In this document: positions 1 to 11,272 of the stretch, one piece after another
Layout: each line of letters opens with the position of its first letter
How positions within the stretch are numbered: position 1 is the stretch's first letter
Assembly: GCF_021168555.1 (NCBI RefSeq)
Contig: NZ_JAJOZS010000004.1
Coordinates: forward strand, 186,001 to 250,000
Length of the DNA: 64,000 nt
Direction of reading: 5' to 3'
Source: Stenotrophomonas sp. MMGLT7
GTDB taxonomy: Bacteria; Pseudomonadota; Gammaproteobacteria; Xanthomonadales; Xanthomonadaceae
Translations under genes and position numbers: made by a program
Notes under the pieces: model-generated
The model's input: the letters and a program-made list of their open reading frames with translations, nothing else
Databases searched by the model: none
Told to the model about the DNA's origin: nothing

Positions 1-2275
<2,275 letters not shown>

Positions 2276-2354
2276 TGAGGGAACCGGTTGGAAAGGAGCG
2301 CCGACCCGGCAACGGTTCCACAGGGAGTTCCGATGGAAGCCGGCCGCGGCAAAC

Positions 2355-2380
2355 GAAACAGGGCGCTATGCGCCCTGTCT
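2355..2380 (-). terminator. Probable terminator after the M23 peptidase gene
   Basis: A 9-bp perfect stem (ACAGGGCGC / GCGCCCTGT) with a 3-nt loop lies about 45 bp past the M23 stop codon. Read on the minus strand it is followed by an interrupted T run (TTTCGTTT). It would separate the peptidase transcript from secA, whose promoter must then lie between the hairpin and 2276. Confidence 0.5.
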
Positions 2381-2421
2381 ATGGCAACGCCCATTGTAGC
2401 TTGGGGCGCGGCCCCGTCGAA

Positions 2422-3372
2422 TCAAGCGCGCCCGCGCCGGCCCACGGGGGTGTTGCCACCGTCGCCCAGGAACTTGCGCGGGTTCATCACCCGGCCGTTC
2501 TGCCACACCTCGAAATGCACGTGGGCACCGGTGGAACGGCCGCTGGAGCCGGCCTTGGCCAGCTCCTGCCCGGCGCGCACCAGGTCGCCGGCGCGCACCG
2601 TCAGCCGCGAATTGTGCGCGTAGCGGGTCATGTAGCCGTTGCCGTGCTCGATCTCGACCACGTTGCCGTAGCCGCCGCGCACGCCGGAGTAGCTGACCAC
2701 GCCGTCGGCCACCGCCAGCACCGGATCGCCGACGCGGGCGTGGAAATCGATGCCCTTGTGGTTGGAGGCGCCGCCCTTGAACGGATCGGCACGGCCGCCG
2801 AAGCCGGAGGTGATGTAGGTGTTGCGGATCGGCATGCGCGAGGGCACCGCGTTCTGCTCGAGCTGGTGGTCGAACAGCAGCGCCTCCAGCACCCCCAACT
2901 GCTGGCCGGAACCGGACAGCTGCTTCTGCAGGCGCCCCATCTCCTGCTTCAGCTCGCCCACCGGCATGTCCTGCGCCGGCTCGTCGCCGCCGCCGATGCC
3001 GACCGGCTCGTTGAAGTCGAACTCGCCGTCCTCCAGCCGGCCGACCTGGGTCAGACGCTCGCCCAGGGCGTTGAGCCGGGTGGCCTGCGCCTGCAGCTCG
3101 CCCAGCCGGGCCGCCAGCGCGTTGACCTCGGCCTGCGCCTGCTGACGCACCTGCGCCAGTTCGCGCTGCTGCTGCTCGACCTTGGCGCTCAGCCGCGCGT
3201 CGTGGACCGCGCCGATCGCCACGCTGGCGCCGAAGCCCAGCAGCAGGCCGGCGCCGAGCACGCCTCCCAGCAGCGCCGAAGGGCGCCGCCGGGCCAACTC
3301 GAGCAACTTTGCCTGGACCCGCGGACTCCCCTTCACGGGCGACTTGATTACGATCTTTCGATTGAATGTCAT
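2422..3372 (-). CDS. M23 (LytM-domain) metallopeptidase, membrane-anchored
   Basis: A 316-residue envelope protein that probably cleaves peptidoglycan cross-links or activates amidases. From the N-terminus: a short basic segment, one membrane helix at about residues 34-55, a Gln/Glu-rich coiled-coil stretch (about 65-135), then a C-terminal LytM/peptidase M23 domain with the zinc-site motifs NHKGIDFHA and GAHVHFEVWQNG. All expected His/Asp positions are present, so the domain is likely catalytically competent, unlike degenerate LytM activators. The start at 3372 (MTFNRKIV) gives the membrane helix its usual place; longer in-frame extensions run into the divergent dciA gene only 9 bp away. The xanthomonad order lpxC, dciA, M23, secA is kept. 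Confidence 0.85.
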   Translation of the reverse strand: MTFNRKIVIKSPVKGSPRVQAKLLELARRRPSALLGGVLGAGLLLGFGASVAIGAVHDARLSAKVEQQQRELAQVRQQAQAEVNALAARLGELQAQATRLNALGERLTQVGRLEDGEFDFNEPVGIGGGDEPAQDMPVGELKQEMGRLQKQLSGSGQQLGVLEALLFDHQLEQNAVPSRMPIRNTYITSGFGGRADPFKGGASNHKGIDFHARVGDPVLAVADGVVSYSGVRGGYGNVVEIEHGNGYMTRYAHNSRLTVRAGDLVRAGQELAKAGSSGRSTGAHVHFEVWQNGRVMNPRKFLGDGGNTPVGRRGRA

Positions 3373-3381
3373 GATTGCTCT

Positions 3382-3819
3382 ATGTCGAAACCCAAGACCA
3401 GCGACCGCACCGCCTCCAAGCCGCAACCCGCGCTGGAGGTGTTGATGGCGGACAAGGCTGGCCATCCGTTGCGCCGGGCCCTGTGGCTCGATGCGCTGGA
3501 CAGGCAGTTGCGCCCCCATCTGCCGCCGTCGCTGGCCGGCCATTGCCGGCTGGCCAACGTGAACGGCGAACAGCTCGTTTTCCTGGTCGATTCCCCGGTC
3601 TGGCATGCGCGCCTGCGCCTGGCCGAACACGGGATCCTCGACGTGGCCCGCTCCGTCGGGCTGAAGGCCACCAAGGTGACCATCAAGACCGCGACTGCCT
3701 CGCTGCATTCCCCAACGCAACCGATCCAGAGCAGGCCTGCCACTGTTTCCGCAGCCACGCAGAAAGGCCTGCGCGACGCGCTCGCTGCCTTGCGGGATGT
3801 CGATCCGGGAAAATCCTGA
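3382..3819 (+). CDS. dciA: DciA family (DUF721) replicative helicase loader
   Basis: A 145-residue protein with the DUF721/DciA fold in its N-terminal two thirds (GHPLRRALWLDALDRQLRPH through DSPVWHARLRLAEHGILDVA) and a low-complexity C-terminal tail. DciA is the ancestral loader of the replicative helicase DnaB in bacteria that lack DnaC, so this is probably an essential replication factor. The ATG at 3382 is chosen because the frame's upstream extension lies antisense to the M23 gene. Only 9 bp separate the two divergent start codons, so each gene's promoter must lie inside the other's coding region. Confidence 0.8.
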   Translation: MSKPKTSDRTASKPQPALEVLMADKAGHPLRRALWLDALDRQLRPHLPPSLAGHCRLANVNGEQLVFLVDSPVWHARLRLAEHGILDVARSVGLKATKVTIKTATASLHSPTQPIQSRPATVSAATQKGLRDALAALRDVDPGKS

Positions 3820-4083
3820 CCGGCCGCTGCTCCATGCTGCGGCGTACCCGGGCCGAACCGGCCTTCACGCGGGACCAACGAATCCTAACGGCCGCCCAGC
3901 GTTCAATAGTTAGGCAGACATTAAATAAAAGTTAAATTCAGACTTGCCATGGGCGAGAGTTCACACTTCTGTCACGCCTGCCCCGTAGCCTGCGGCAGAC
4001 GCGCGCAGGCAAGCCTCCACGATCACGTGGCGGCTTAAGAGAAGGGACAAGGGACCCGGCAGTCGGGCCGGAAGGCCGGCGTC

Positions 4084-4995
4084 TCAGGCGTAGACCGGGC
4101 TGGCGTAGATCAGCGGCGGCGAGCGGCCATCCGGTTCGAAGCTGATCTTCTCCCAGGCCGAGGTTTCCGCCAGCAGGGCGCGCACCAGCTTGTTGTTGAG
4201 GTCGTGGCCGGACTTGAAGGCGGTGTAGGCACCGAGCACCGGGCCGCCGGCCAGGTACAGGTCGCCGACCGCGTCGAGGATCTTGTGGCGCACGAACTCG
4301 TCGGCGAAGCGCAGGCCGTCGTCGTTGAGCACGCGGAACTCGTCGAGCACGATGGCGTTGTCCATCGAACCGCCCAGGCCCAGGTTGCGCTCGCGCATGT
4401 ACTCCAGGTCGCGCATGAAGCCGAAGGTGCGCGCACGCGCGATCTCGCGGATGTAGGCGGCCGTGGAGAATTCCAGCGAGGCATGCGATTGCTTGGCCGG
4501 GATCATCGGGTGGTCGAAGCGGATGGTGAAGTCCAGCTTGTAGCCGTCGTACGGCTCGAAACGGGCGACCTTGTCGCCGTCGCGCACTTCCACCGCACGC
4601 TTGATGCGGATGAAATGCTTGGGCGCATCCTGCTCGACGATGCCGGCGGACTGCAGCAGGAACACGAACGGACCGGCGGAGCCGTCCATGATCGGCAGCT
4701 CGGCCGCGGACAGTTCGACGATGATGTTGTCGATGCCCAGGCCCGCCAGCGCCGACATCAGATGCTCGACGGTCTGTACCTTGGCCGGCCCCATGCTCAG
4801 GCCGGTGCACAGCGTGGTCTCGGTGACCAGCTCGCCGTCGGCGGGCACTTCCACCACCGGCTCAAGATCGACGCGGCGGAACACGATGCCGTGGTCGGCC
4901 GGGGCCGGACGCAGGGTCATGTACACCTTGTCGCCGCTGTGCAGGCCGACACCGGTGGCGCGGATCGTGTTCTTGAGGGTGCGTTGCTGGGTCAT
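4084..4995 (-). CDS. lpxC: UDP-3-O-acyl-N-acetylglucosamine deacetylase LpxC
   Basis: First committed step of lipid A synthesis: removal of acetate from UDP-3-O-acyl-GlcNAc by a cytoplasmic zinc enzyme. The 303-residue product has normal family length. Visible catalytic features are Glu77-His78 ([14 protein letters not shown]), His237 and Asp241 ([11 protein letters not shown]), which with His78 bind zinc, and His264 (SGHDLNNK). The start at 4995 ([21 protein letters not shown]) is chosen over an upstream in-frame ATG at 5058 because it matches the family N-terminus and leaves room for the promoter. It follows ftsZ, as at the end of many dcw clusters, but the 361-bp gap carries a terminator and a promoter, so lpxC is probably transcribed on its own. 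Confidence 0.97.
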   Translation of the reverse strand: MTQQRTLKNTIRATGVGLHSGDKVYMTLRPAPADHGIVFRRVDLEPVVEVPADGELVTETTLCTGLSMGPAKVQTVEHLMSALAGLGIDNIIVELSAAELPIMDGSAGPFVFLLQSAGIVEQDAPKHFIRIKRAVEVRDGDKVARFEPYDGYKLDFTIRFDHPMIPAKQSHASLEFSTAAYIREIARARTFGFMRDLEYMRERNLGLGGSMDNAIVLDEFRVLNDDGLRFADEFVRHKILDAVGDLYLAGGPVLGAYTAFKSGHDLNNKLVRALLAETSAWEKISFEPDGRSPPLIYASPVYA

Positions 4996-5044
4996 CTGCG
5001 AAAGTGTGAACGGGCAGGCTCGGACAGACGCTGAACCGGCTGCG

Positions 5045-5073
5045 AGAATAGCACGCATTTAGCCAAATCTTAA
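5045..5073 (-). promoter_or_regulatory. Candidate lpxC promoter
   Basis: On the minus strand TTAAGA (5073-5068) and TATTCT (5050-5045) are separated by exactly 17 bp, giving a sigma-70-like promoter about 50 bp upstream of the lpxC start. The predicted leader is roughly 40 nt. Apart from this and the ftsZ terminator, the 4996-5356 gap shows no gene-like content. Confidence 0.5.
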
Positions 5074-5110
5074 CTTTTGCCGCCTCGCATGCATACCCGC
5101 GGGAGCAGGC

Positions 5111-5140
5111 AAAACCCGCCGGGTCGCGAGCGACCCGGCG
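5111..5140 (-). terminator. Terminator after ftsZ
   Basis: An 11-bp perfect GC-rich stem (CGCCGGGTCGC / GCGACCCGGCG) is followed on the minus strand by GGTTTT. It lies about 215 bp past the ftsZ stop and upstream of the lpxC promoter, so it is a plausible end of the dcw transcript. Confidence 0.6.
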
Positions 5141-5356
5141 AAAGGTGTTGCCGGCACGCGGGACGGACGGCCCGCGCACCTTGTCTACGGCACTACAGCG
5201 ACCGGCAAGAACCCCCGTCCTGGCGGTCCGCAAGGACCGGCACGGCAGCGGCCTGCGCCGGGTGGATCCCGGTCGGGCTGGCGGTGCCGGCGAGCGCCCG
5301 GCCAGGGATGGCCCGGCCGGGCCATCCGAAGCCTTCGTTCATCGCCATGGACGGCG

Positions 5357-6580
5357 TCAGTCGGCCTGGCGGCGCAGGAATGCCGGAATGTCCAGGTAGT
5401 CGCTCGGCAGCTCGGCCGCGGCCGGAGCCGATGCCGGGCCGCTGGCGGCGGCCGAATCGCCGCTGGCGCGGCGCAGCCCCAGGCCCACCGAACCGACCGC
5501 CTTGGACACGGCGTCGCCGCCGTTGTCGAAGCTGTCGAACTCCGGCTGGCCGGTGGTGGCGTTGCGCACCAGCTTGATCGGCGCGCGCTGGTCCGGACGC
5601 TGCGCCTGGCGGCCCACCGCGCGGTTCAGCCCGGTGGCGACCACGGTCACGCGCACCTCGTCCTGCATCTCCGGATCCAGCACGGTGCCCACCACCACGG
5701 TCGCGTCCTCGGAGGCGAAGCCCTCGATGGTGCGGCCGATCTCGTCGAACTCGGCCATGGTGAAGTCGGCGCCGGCGGTGATGTTGACCAGGATGCCGTT
5801 GGCGCCGGCCAGGTTGACGTCGTCCAGCAGCGGGTTCTGGATCGCCGACTCGGCCGCGGCCTGCGCGCGGTCGTCGCCGCGGGCGGTGCCGGTGCCCATC
5901 ATCGCCAGGCCCATCTCGGACATGACGGTGCGCACGTCGGCGAAGTCGACGTTGATCAGGCCGGGGCGCACGATCAGGTCGGCGATGCCCTGCACCGCGC
6001 CCTGCAGCACGTCGTTGGCGGCGCGGAACGCCTGGATCATGGTGGCGTTGCGGCCGAGCACGGTGATCAGCTTCTCGTTGGGGATGGTGATCAGCGAGTC
6101 GCAGTGCTGGCTCAGTTCCTCGATGCCCTTGAGCGCGACCTGCATGCGCCGGCGGCCCTCGAACGGGAACGGCTTGGTGACCACGGCCACCGTCAGGATG
6201 CCCATCTCCTTGGCCAGCTGCGCCACCACCGGCGCGGCGCCGGTGCCGGTGCCGCCGCCCATGCCGGCGGTGATGAACACCATGTCCGCGCCCTGCAGCG
6301 CGTCCATGATGCGCTCGCGGTCCTCCAGCGCGGCCTGGCGGCCGACCTCGGGGTTCGCGCCCGCGCCCAGGCCCTTGGTGACGTTGCTGCCGAGCTGCAG
6401 CTGCAGCTTGGCGCCGCAGTTCTTGATCGCCTGCGAGTCGGTGTTGGCGGTGATGAACTCCACGCCGTCGACGTTGCCGCTGACCATGTGCGCCACGGCG
6501 TTGCCGCCGCCGCCGCCCACGCCTACCACCTTGATCACCGCGTTGGGTGCCATCTTCTCGATCAGTTCGAAATGCGCCAT
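5357..6580 (-). CDS. ftsZ: Cell division GTPase FtsZ
   Basis: Tubulin-like GTPase that forms the Z ring. The 407-residue product has the GGGTGTG tubulin signature at 108-114, the catalytic T7 loop NVDFAD at about 210-215, a variable Ala/Ser-rich linker, and the C-terminal peptide DYLDIPAFLRRQAD that binds FtsA and ZipA. The ATG at 6580 has a GAGGA ribosome-binding site with good spacing. It is the last gene of the division cluster. It is separated from ftsA by 205 bp filled by a hairpin repeat element, unlike the overlapping junctions elsewhere in the cluster. Confidence 0.98.
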   Translation of the reverse strand: MAHFELIEKMAPNAVIKVVGVGGGGGNAVAHMVSGNVDGVEFITANTDSQAIKNCGAKLQLQLGSNVTKGLGAGANPEVGRQAALEDRERIMDALQGADMVFITAGMGGGTGTGAAPVVAQLAKEMGILTVAVVTKPFPFEGRRRMQVALKGIEELSQHCDSLITIPNEKLITVLGRNATMIQAFRAANDVLQGAVQGIADLIVRPGLINVDFADVRTVMSEMGLAMMGTGTARGDDRAQAAAESAIQNPLLDDVNLAGANGILVNITAGADFTMAEFDEIGRTIEGFASEDATVVVGTVLDPEMQDEVRVTVVATGLNRAVGRQAQRPDQRAPIKLVRNATTGQPEFDSFDNGGDAVSKAVGSVGLGLRRASGDSAAASGPASAPAAAELPSDYLDIPAFLRRQAD

Positions 6581-6610
6581 GTCCGTGTCCTCATTTTTTT
6601 TGGTGGAGCC

Positions 6611-6782
6611 GTGATTCGGGATTGGGGATTGGGGATTCGATGAACCGCCTCACCACCACCGCGAATTCCGGCGTTCTCTTGTTGGTCTGTCTTACTGCCC
6701 TGCTACAACGCTCGCCTTGCCCTTGCCCTTGCTTCTTGCCTTTTGCTCTTACGAATCACCAATCCCGAATCACCAATCCCGG
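6611..6782. repeat. GGGATTG-type hairpin repeat element, copy 1 (ftsZ/ftsA spacer)
   Basis: The left arm repeats heptamers of the type GGGATTGGGGATT (6611-6641). The right arm carries the inverse, AATCCCGAATCACC (6750-6782). The interior includes the run CTTTTGCTCTT just before the right arm, shared with the copy in murG. The element fills the ftsZ-ftsA gap. Six further copies are annotated in this window. Confidence 0.85.
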
Positions 6783-6785
6783 CGC

Positions 6786-8021
6786 CTAGAACTCACCGCG
6801 ATACCAGTTCTTGAGCTTCTTGAAGAAGCTGCCGGCGCGCCCGGTCGGCAGCGACGGCCGCCGCGGGTGCTCGAGCTGGCTGCCCATCAGCAGCAGCCCC
6901 ACGCCGGTGGCGTGCACCGGGTTGCCGACCACCTCGCCCAGCCCGGTGACGTGCTGCGGGATGCCCACGCGCACCGGCATCTGCAGCATTTCCTCGGCCA
7001 GCTCGACCACGCCTTCCATCTTCGAGGCGCCGCCGGTGAGCACCATGCCGGCGCGCACCAGTTCCTCGAAACCGGAACGGCGCAGCTCGGCCTGCACCAT
7101 CTCGAAGATCTCCTCGTAGCGGCCCTGCACCGCCTGCGCCAGCGAGGCGCGCGGCATCCGCCGCGGCGGCCGGTCGCCGACCGAGGGCACCTGGATCGAT
7201 TCCTCGGCGGTGGCCAGCTGCGCCAGCGCGCAGGCGTAGCGCACCTTGATCTGCTCGGCCTCCGGGGTCGGCGTGCGCAGCATGTGGGCGATGTCGTTGG
7301 TGACGTGGTCGCCGGCGATCGGCAGCGAGGCGGTGTGGCAGATCGCGCCCTGCACGAACACCGCCAGGTCGGTGGTGCCGGCGCCCATGTCCACCAGCAC
7401 CACGCCCAGCTCGCGCTCGTCGGCGGTCAGCACCGCCACCGAGGAGGCCAGCGACGACAGCACCAGGTCGTCCACCTGCAGGCCGCAGCGCTGCACGCAC
7501 TTGCTGATGTTGGCCGCGGCCGACTGCGCGCACACCACCAGGTGCGCGTGCACCTCCAGGCGCACGCCGGTCATGCCGACCGGGTTGCGGATGCCTTCCT
7601 GCGAATCGTCGAGCACGTACTCGCGCGGGATCGCGTGCAGGATCTTCTGGTCGGCCGGGATGGCGACCGCCTTGGCCGCCTCCAGCACCCGGTCCAGGTC
7701 GCCCCAGGTGACCTCGCCGTCGCGGATCGGCACGATCCCGGGCGAGTTCTTGCACTGCACGTGGTTGCCGGAGATCGAGGCGTAGACCGAGCGGATCTCG
7801 CAGCCGGCCATCAGCTCGGCCTCCTCGACCGCGCGCTGGATCGACTGCACGGTGGACTCGATGTCCACCACCACGCCGCGCTTGAGCCCGCGCGACTCGT
7901 GCGAGCCGATGCCGATGACCTCGATCGGATTGCCCGGCGAGTACTCGCCGACCAGCGCGACCACCTTGGAAGTGCCGATGTCCAGTCCGACGATCAGCGA
8001 TTTGTCACCTTTGCGATTCAT
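6786..8021 (-). CDS. ftsA: Cell division protein FtsA
   Basis: Actin-like ATPase that tethers FtsZ filaments to the inner membrane and recruits later division proteins. The 411-residue product shows the actin-fold phosphate loop IVGLDIGTSKV at the N-terminus, a second phosphate-binding motif LVDMGAGTTDLAVF, and a C-terminal amphipathic membrane-targeting helix (FFKKLKNWYRGEF). It starts at the ATG at 8021, inside the ftsQ stop region (ATGA overlap), indicating translational coupling to ftsQ. Length and motifs match the family. Confidence 0.97.
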   Translation of the reverse strand: MNRKGDKSLIVGLDIGTSKVVALVGEYSPGNPIEVIGIGSHESRGLKRGVVVDIESTVQSIQRAVEEAELMAGCEIRSVYASISGNHVQCKNSPGIVPIRDGEVTWGDLDRVLEAAKAVAIPADQKILHAIPREYVLDDSQEGIRNPVGMTGVRLEVHAHLVVCAQSAAANISKCVQRCGLQVDDLVLSSLASSVAVLTADERELGVVLVDMGAGTTDLAVFVQGAICHTASLPIAGDHVTNDIAHMLRTPTPEAEQIKVRYACALAQLATAEESIQVPSVGDRPPRRMPRASLAQAVQGRYEEIFEMVQAELRRSGFEELVRAGMVLTGGASKMEGVVELAEEMLQMPVRVGIPQHVTGLGEVVGNPVHATGVGLLLMGSQLEHPRRPSLPTGRAGSFFKKLKNWYRGEF

Positions 8022-8749
8022 GTCCTGCCCTGCTTTGGCTTCTGCGCTTCCGCCGCTGGTGCGCCCCAGCTCAGCGTGAAGCCGTTGGTGTAGCGAAGAT
8101 CGGCCAGCTCGATCGGCTGGCTTGCGTTGACCAGCTGCGGCAGCACCCGGGCGAAGCGCGCCAGGCGCGCGCGGGCATCATCGCGGCCGATCACCACCTC
8201 GGTGCCGTTGTCCAGCGCCAGCGACCAGCTGCCGCGGTCGTCCATCACCAGCGCGCGCACCTCCAGGCCGGCCGGGGCGAACATCGCCCGCGACTGGTTG
8301 TAGAGCTCGACCACCTCGGTGGTCTTGCTGTCCGGGCCGCCCAGCTGCGGCAGCTGCACGTCCTTCAACCCCGGCGGCACCGGGAACAGGCGGCCCTGCT
8401 CGGACAGCATGCGGTCCTTGCCCCAGCGCGCGAACGGCTTGTGCTCGACCACGTGCACCTCGAGCACGTCCGGCCACTGCTTGCTGACCTGCGCCGACTC
8501 CACCCACGGCAGGCGCCGCACGGCGTCCTGCGCGCGATCGAGCTCGACCGCGAAGAAGCCCTTGTGCGCGTACGGCAGCACCACCGCGCGCAGTTGCTCG
8601 GCCGGCACCCGCTGCAGCTCGCCGCTCACCCGCAGCCGGGTCAGCGGCCAGCGCTCGGCGCCGACCCAGCCGTTGAGCACCGCCACCACCGGCAGCGCCA
8701 CCACGGCCACCGCCAGCAGCCAGGCGAGGATGCGGAGGATGGCGTTCAT
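8018..8749 (-). CDS. ftsQ: Cell division protein FtsQ
   Basis: Bitopic membrane protein of the FtsQLB subcomplex. The 243-residue product has a short cytoplasmic start (MNAILRIL), one membrane helix at about residues 5-26, then a POTRA domain (LTRLRVSGELQRVPAEQLRA) and the FtsQ beta domain. The ATG at 8749 is chosen because in-frame codons upstream come from an intergenic repeat element and encode a low-complexity Pro/Asn/Ser stretch. Its stop overlaps the ftsA start by 4 bp. Confidence 0.95.
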   Translation of the reverse strand: MNAILRILAWLLAVAVVALPVVAVLNGWVGAERWPLTRLRVSGELQRVPAEQLRAVVLPYAHKGFFAVELDRAQDAVRRLPWVESAQVSKQWPDVLEVHVVEHKPFARWGKDRMLSEQGRLFPVPPGLKDVQLPQLGGPDSKTTEVVELYNQSRAMFAPAGLEVRALVMDDRGSWSLALDNGTEVVIGRDDARARLARFARVLPQLVNASQPIELADLRYTNGFTLSWGAPAAEAQKPKQGRT

Positions 8750-8762
8750 GGGTGCGCTCCGC

Positions 8763-8880
8763 GCACGGGATTGGGGATTGGGGATTGGGGATTGGTGAGG
8801 GCACTGGCTGCGCGCACGCCAGCCGACAGGCGTTGCCTGCCGGCTTTTACCAATCCCCAATCCCCAATCCCGAATCCCGT
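8763..8880. repeat. GGGATTG-type hairpin repeat element, copy 2 (ddlB/ftsQ spacer)
   Basis: Four tandem GGGATTG heptamers (8766-8794) face inverted ATCCCCA heptamers at 8851-8880, with a 50-bp interior. The element nearly fills the 133-bp gap between ddlB and ftsQ. Confidence 0.85.
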
Positions 8881-8882
8881 CT

Positions 8883-9839
8883 TCATAGCGCCTGCTCCAG
8901 CACCCGCCACACCAGTTCCTCGAAACCGATGCCGGCCTGCGCCGCCGCCTTGGGCACCAGCGAATGGCTGGTCATGCCGGGGGCGGTGTTCGCCTCCAGC
9001 AGGAAGAAGTCGCCGCTGTCGCGCTCGCGCATCACGTCCACCCGGCCCCAGCCGCTGCAGCCCAGCGCGGCGAATGCGGCCAGCGCCAGGCGGCCGATCT
9101 CGGCCTCGTCGGCGCCTTCCAGGCCCGGGCACAGGTACTGCGTGTCCTCGGCGACGTACTTGGCGTCGTAGTCGTACCACTGGCCCTTGGGGACGATTCG
9201 GATCGACGGCAGCGCCACGTCACCGAGGATGCCGACGGTCAGTTCGTCGCCCACCACCAGCCGTTCCATCAGCAGCTCGCCGTCGTAGCGCAGGGCCAGC
9301 GCCAGCGCGTCGTCCAGCTGCGCGTGCTCGAACACGCGGCTGATGCCGACGCTGGAACCCTCGTTGGCCGGCTTGACGATCACCGGCATGGCCAGCGAAT
9401 CGGCGGCGCGGCGGACATCCTGGGCATCGCTGCCGGCGAACAGACGCTGGTAGTCGGGTGTCGGCAGGCCCAGCGAGAGCCACACCTGCTTGCTGCGCAC
9501 CTTGTCCATGCTCAGCGCCGAGCCGAGCACGCCCGAGCCGGTGTAGGGCACGCCGTGGGCCTGCATCAGGCCCTGCACGATGCCGTCCTCGCCACCGCCG
9601 TCGTGACCGTGCAGCACGTTGAACACGCGCTCGAACTTGTTCTCCGCCAGCGCCTGCGCCAGCGCCGGGATGCCGTCCACCGGCTGCGCATCGACGCCGC
9701 GCGCGCGCAGAGCCTGCAGCACGTTGCGGCCCGAATCCAGCGACACCTCGCGCTCGGACGAGGTGCCGCCGAGCAGCACGGCGACGCGGCCGAACACGGC
9801 CGGGTCGGTGCAGCGCAGCGGCGGCAGGACGCGGCTCAT
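8883..9839 (-). CDS. ddlB: D-alanine--D-alanine ligase
   Basis: ATP-grasp enzyme joining two D-alanines for the peptidoglycan stem. The 318-residue product shows the family motifs [45 protein letters not shown] and [16 protein letters not shown]. The ATG at 9839 overlaps the murC stop by 4 bp (ATGA), indicating coupled translation. Its position between murC and ftsQ is the classical dcw location, hence ddlB rather than ddlA. Confidence 0.96.
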   Translation of the reverse strand: MSRVLPPLRCTDPAVFGRVAVLLGGTSSEREVSLDSGRNVLQALRARGVDAQPVDGIPALAQALAENKFERVFNVLHGHDGGGEDGIVQGLMQAHGVPYTGSGVLGSALSMDKVRSKQVWLSLGLPTPDYQRLFAGSDAQDVRRAADSLAMPVIVKPANEGSSVGISRVFEHAQLDDALALALRYDGELLMERLVVGDELTVGILGDVALPSIRIVPKGQWYDYDAKYVAEDTQYLCPGLEGADEAEIGRLALAAFAALGCSGWGRVDVMRERDSGDFFLLEANTAPGMTSHSLVPKAAAQAGIGFEELVWRVLEQAL

Positions 9840-11272
9840 GCCTTCGGCGCCTCCACGAATCCCTCGGCGACGATCTGCTGCGACACCGCGCCGATGTCGC
9901 CGGCGCCCATCATCAGCAGCAGGTCGCCGTCCTGCAACACGTCGGGCAGCACCTGTGCCAGTTCCGAGGCATGGCCGACCACCACCGGCTCGCTGCGGCC
10001 GCGCGCACGGATGGCGCGCGCCAGCGACTTGGCATCGGCGCCGGGAATGGGCTGTTCGCCGGCCGGGTAGACCTCGCTGAGCACCAGCGCATCGACCTCG
10101 CTGAGCACCGCGGCGAAGGCGTCGAACTGGTCGCGGGTGCGGCTGTAGCGGTGCGGCTGGAACGCCAGCACCAGGCGCTTGCCGGGCCAGCCGCCGCGGG
10201 CGGCGGCGAACACCGCGGCCAGTTCGCGCGGGTGGTGGCCGTAGTCGTCGACGATGCGCACGCGCGCACCGGCGGGCGTGACCACCTCGCCAAGGTCGTT
10301 GAAGCGGCGGCCGATGCCGGCGAAGCTCTCCAGCGCGCGGGCGATCGCCTTCGGGTCCACGCCCAGCTGCCAGCCCACCGCGGCGGCGGCCAGCGCGTTG
10401 AGCACGTTGTGCCGGCCCGGCAGCGCCAGCGTCACCGGCAGCGCCTGGTCGCCTGGCAGGCGCAGGGTGAAGTGCATGCGCGCGCCGTCCTGCACCACGT
10501 CGTCGGCGCGGACGTCGGCATTGCTGTTGAAGCCGTAGCTCATCACGTGGCGCGGCGTCTTCGCCGCCAGCGCGGCCACTTCCGCATCGTCGATGCACAG
10601 CACCGCCAGCCCGTAGAACGGCAGCCGCTGCAGGAACTCGGCGAACGCCGCCTGCACGCGGGCGAAATCGTTGCCGTAGTTCTCCAGGTGGTCGGCGTCG
10701 ATGTTGGTGATCACCGACACCAGCGGGTTCAGGCGCAGGAAGCTGCCGTCGCTCTCATCGGCCTCGGCCACCAGCCACTGGCCGGTGCCCAGGCGCGCGT
10801 TGGCGCCGGCCGCGAGCAGCTGGCCGCCGATGACGAAGGTCGGGTCCAGCCCGCCTTCGCTGAGCACCGCCGCGGTGAGGCTGGTGGTGGTGGTCTTGCC
10901 GTGGGTGCCGGCCACTGCGATGCCGCGGCGGAAACGCATCAGCTCGGCGAGCATGGCCGCGCGCGGCATGATCGGGATGCGGTGGCTGCGCGCCTCCATC
11001 AGCTCCGGGTTGTCCTCGCGGATGGCACTGGAGACGACCACGCAGTCGGTGCCGAGCACGTTGGCGGCCGAATGCCCGCGCATCACCCGCGCGCCCAGCC
11101 GCGCCAGCCGGCGGGTGGCGGCGTTGTCGGCGTTGTCCGAACCGGAGACCTCGTAGCCCAGCGTCAGCATCACCTCGGCGATGCCGCTCATGCCGGTGCC
11201 GCCGATGCCGACGAAGTGCACGCGCGGGAACGCGCGCACCAGGTCCTCGGTGTCGTGCAGGCGGCGGATCAC
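9836..11272 (-). CDS. murC: UDP-N-acetylmuramate--L-alanine ligase MurC
   Basis: Adds L-alanine to UDP-MurNAc, the first amino acid of the stem peptide. The 478-residue product has the N-terminal nucleotide motif [16 protein letters not shown], the ATP-binding [10 protein letters not shown] at about 121-130, and the Mur ligase signatures EADESDGSF and DDYGHHPRE. The start is a GTG at 11272 that forms a GTGA overlap with the murG stop; it matches the family N-terminus ([16 protein letters not shown]). Confidence 0.96.
   Translation of the reverse strand: MIRRLHDTEDLVRAFPRVHFVGIGGTGMSGIAEVMLTLGYEVSGSDNADNAATRRLARLGARVMRGHSAANVLGTDCVVVSSAIREDNPELMEARSHRIPIMPRAAMLAELMRFRRGIAVAGTHGKTTTTSLTAAVLSEGGLDPTFVIGGQLLAAGANARLGTGQWLVAEADESDGSFLRLNPLVSVITNIDADHLENYGNDFARVQAAFAEFLQRLPFYGLAVLCIDDAEVAALAAKTPRHVMSYGFNSNADVRADDVVQDGARMHFTLRLPGDQALPVTLALPGRHNVLNALAAAAVGWQLGVDPKAIARALESFAGIGRRFNDLGEVVTPAGARVRIVDDYGHHPRELAAVFAAARGGWPGKRLVLAFQPHRYSRTRDQFDAFAAVLSEVDALVLSEVYPAGEQPIPGADAKSLARAIRARGRSEPVVVGHASELAQVLPDVLQDGDLLLMMGAGDIGAVSQQIVAEGFVEAPKA

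Noticed and set aside
8750-8860. A longer FtsQ starting at 8860
   Set aside because: The extra 37 residues come from the GGGATTG repeat (SPIPNPQS-like) and precede the expected cytoplasmic start; there is no ribosome-binding site for it.
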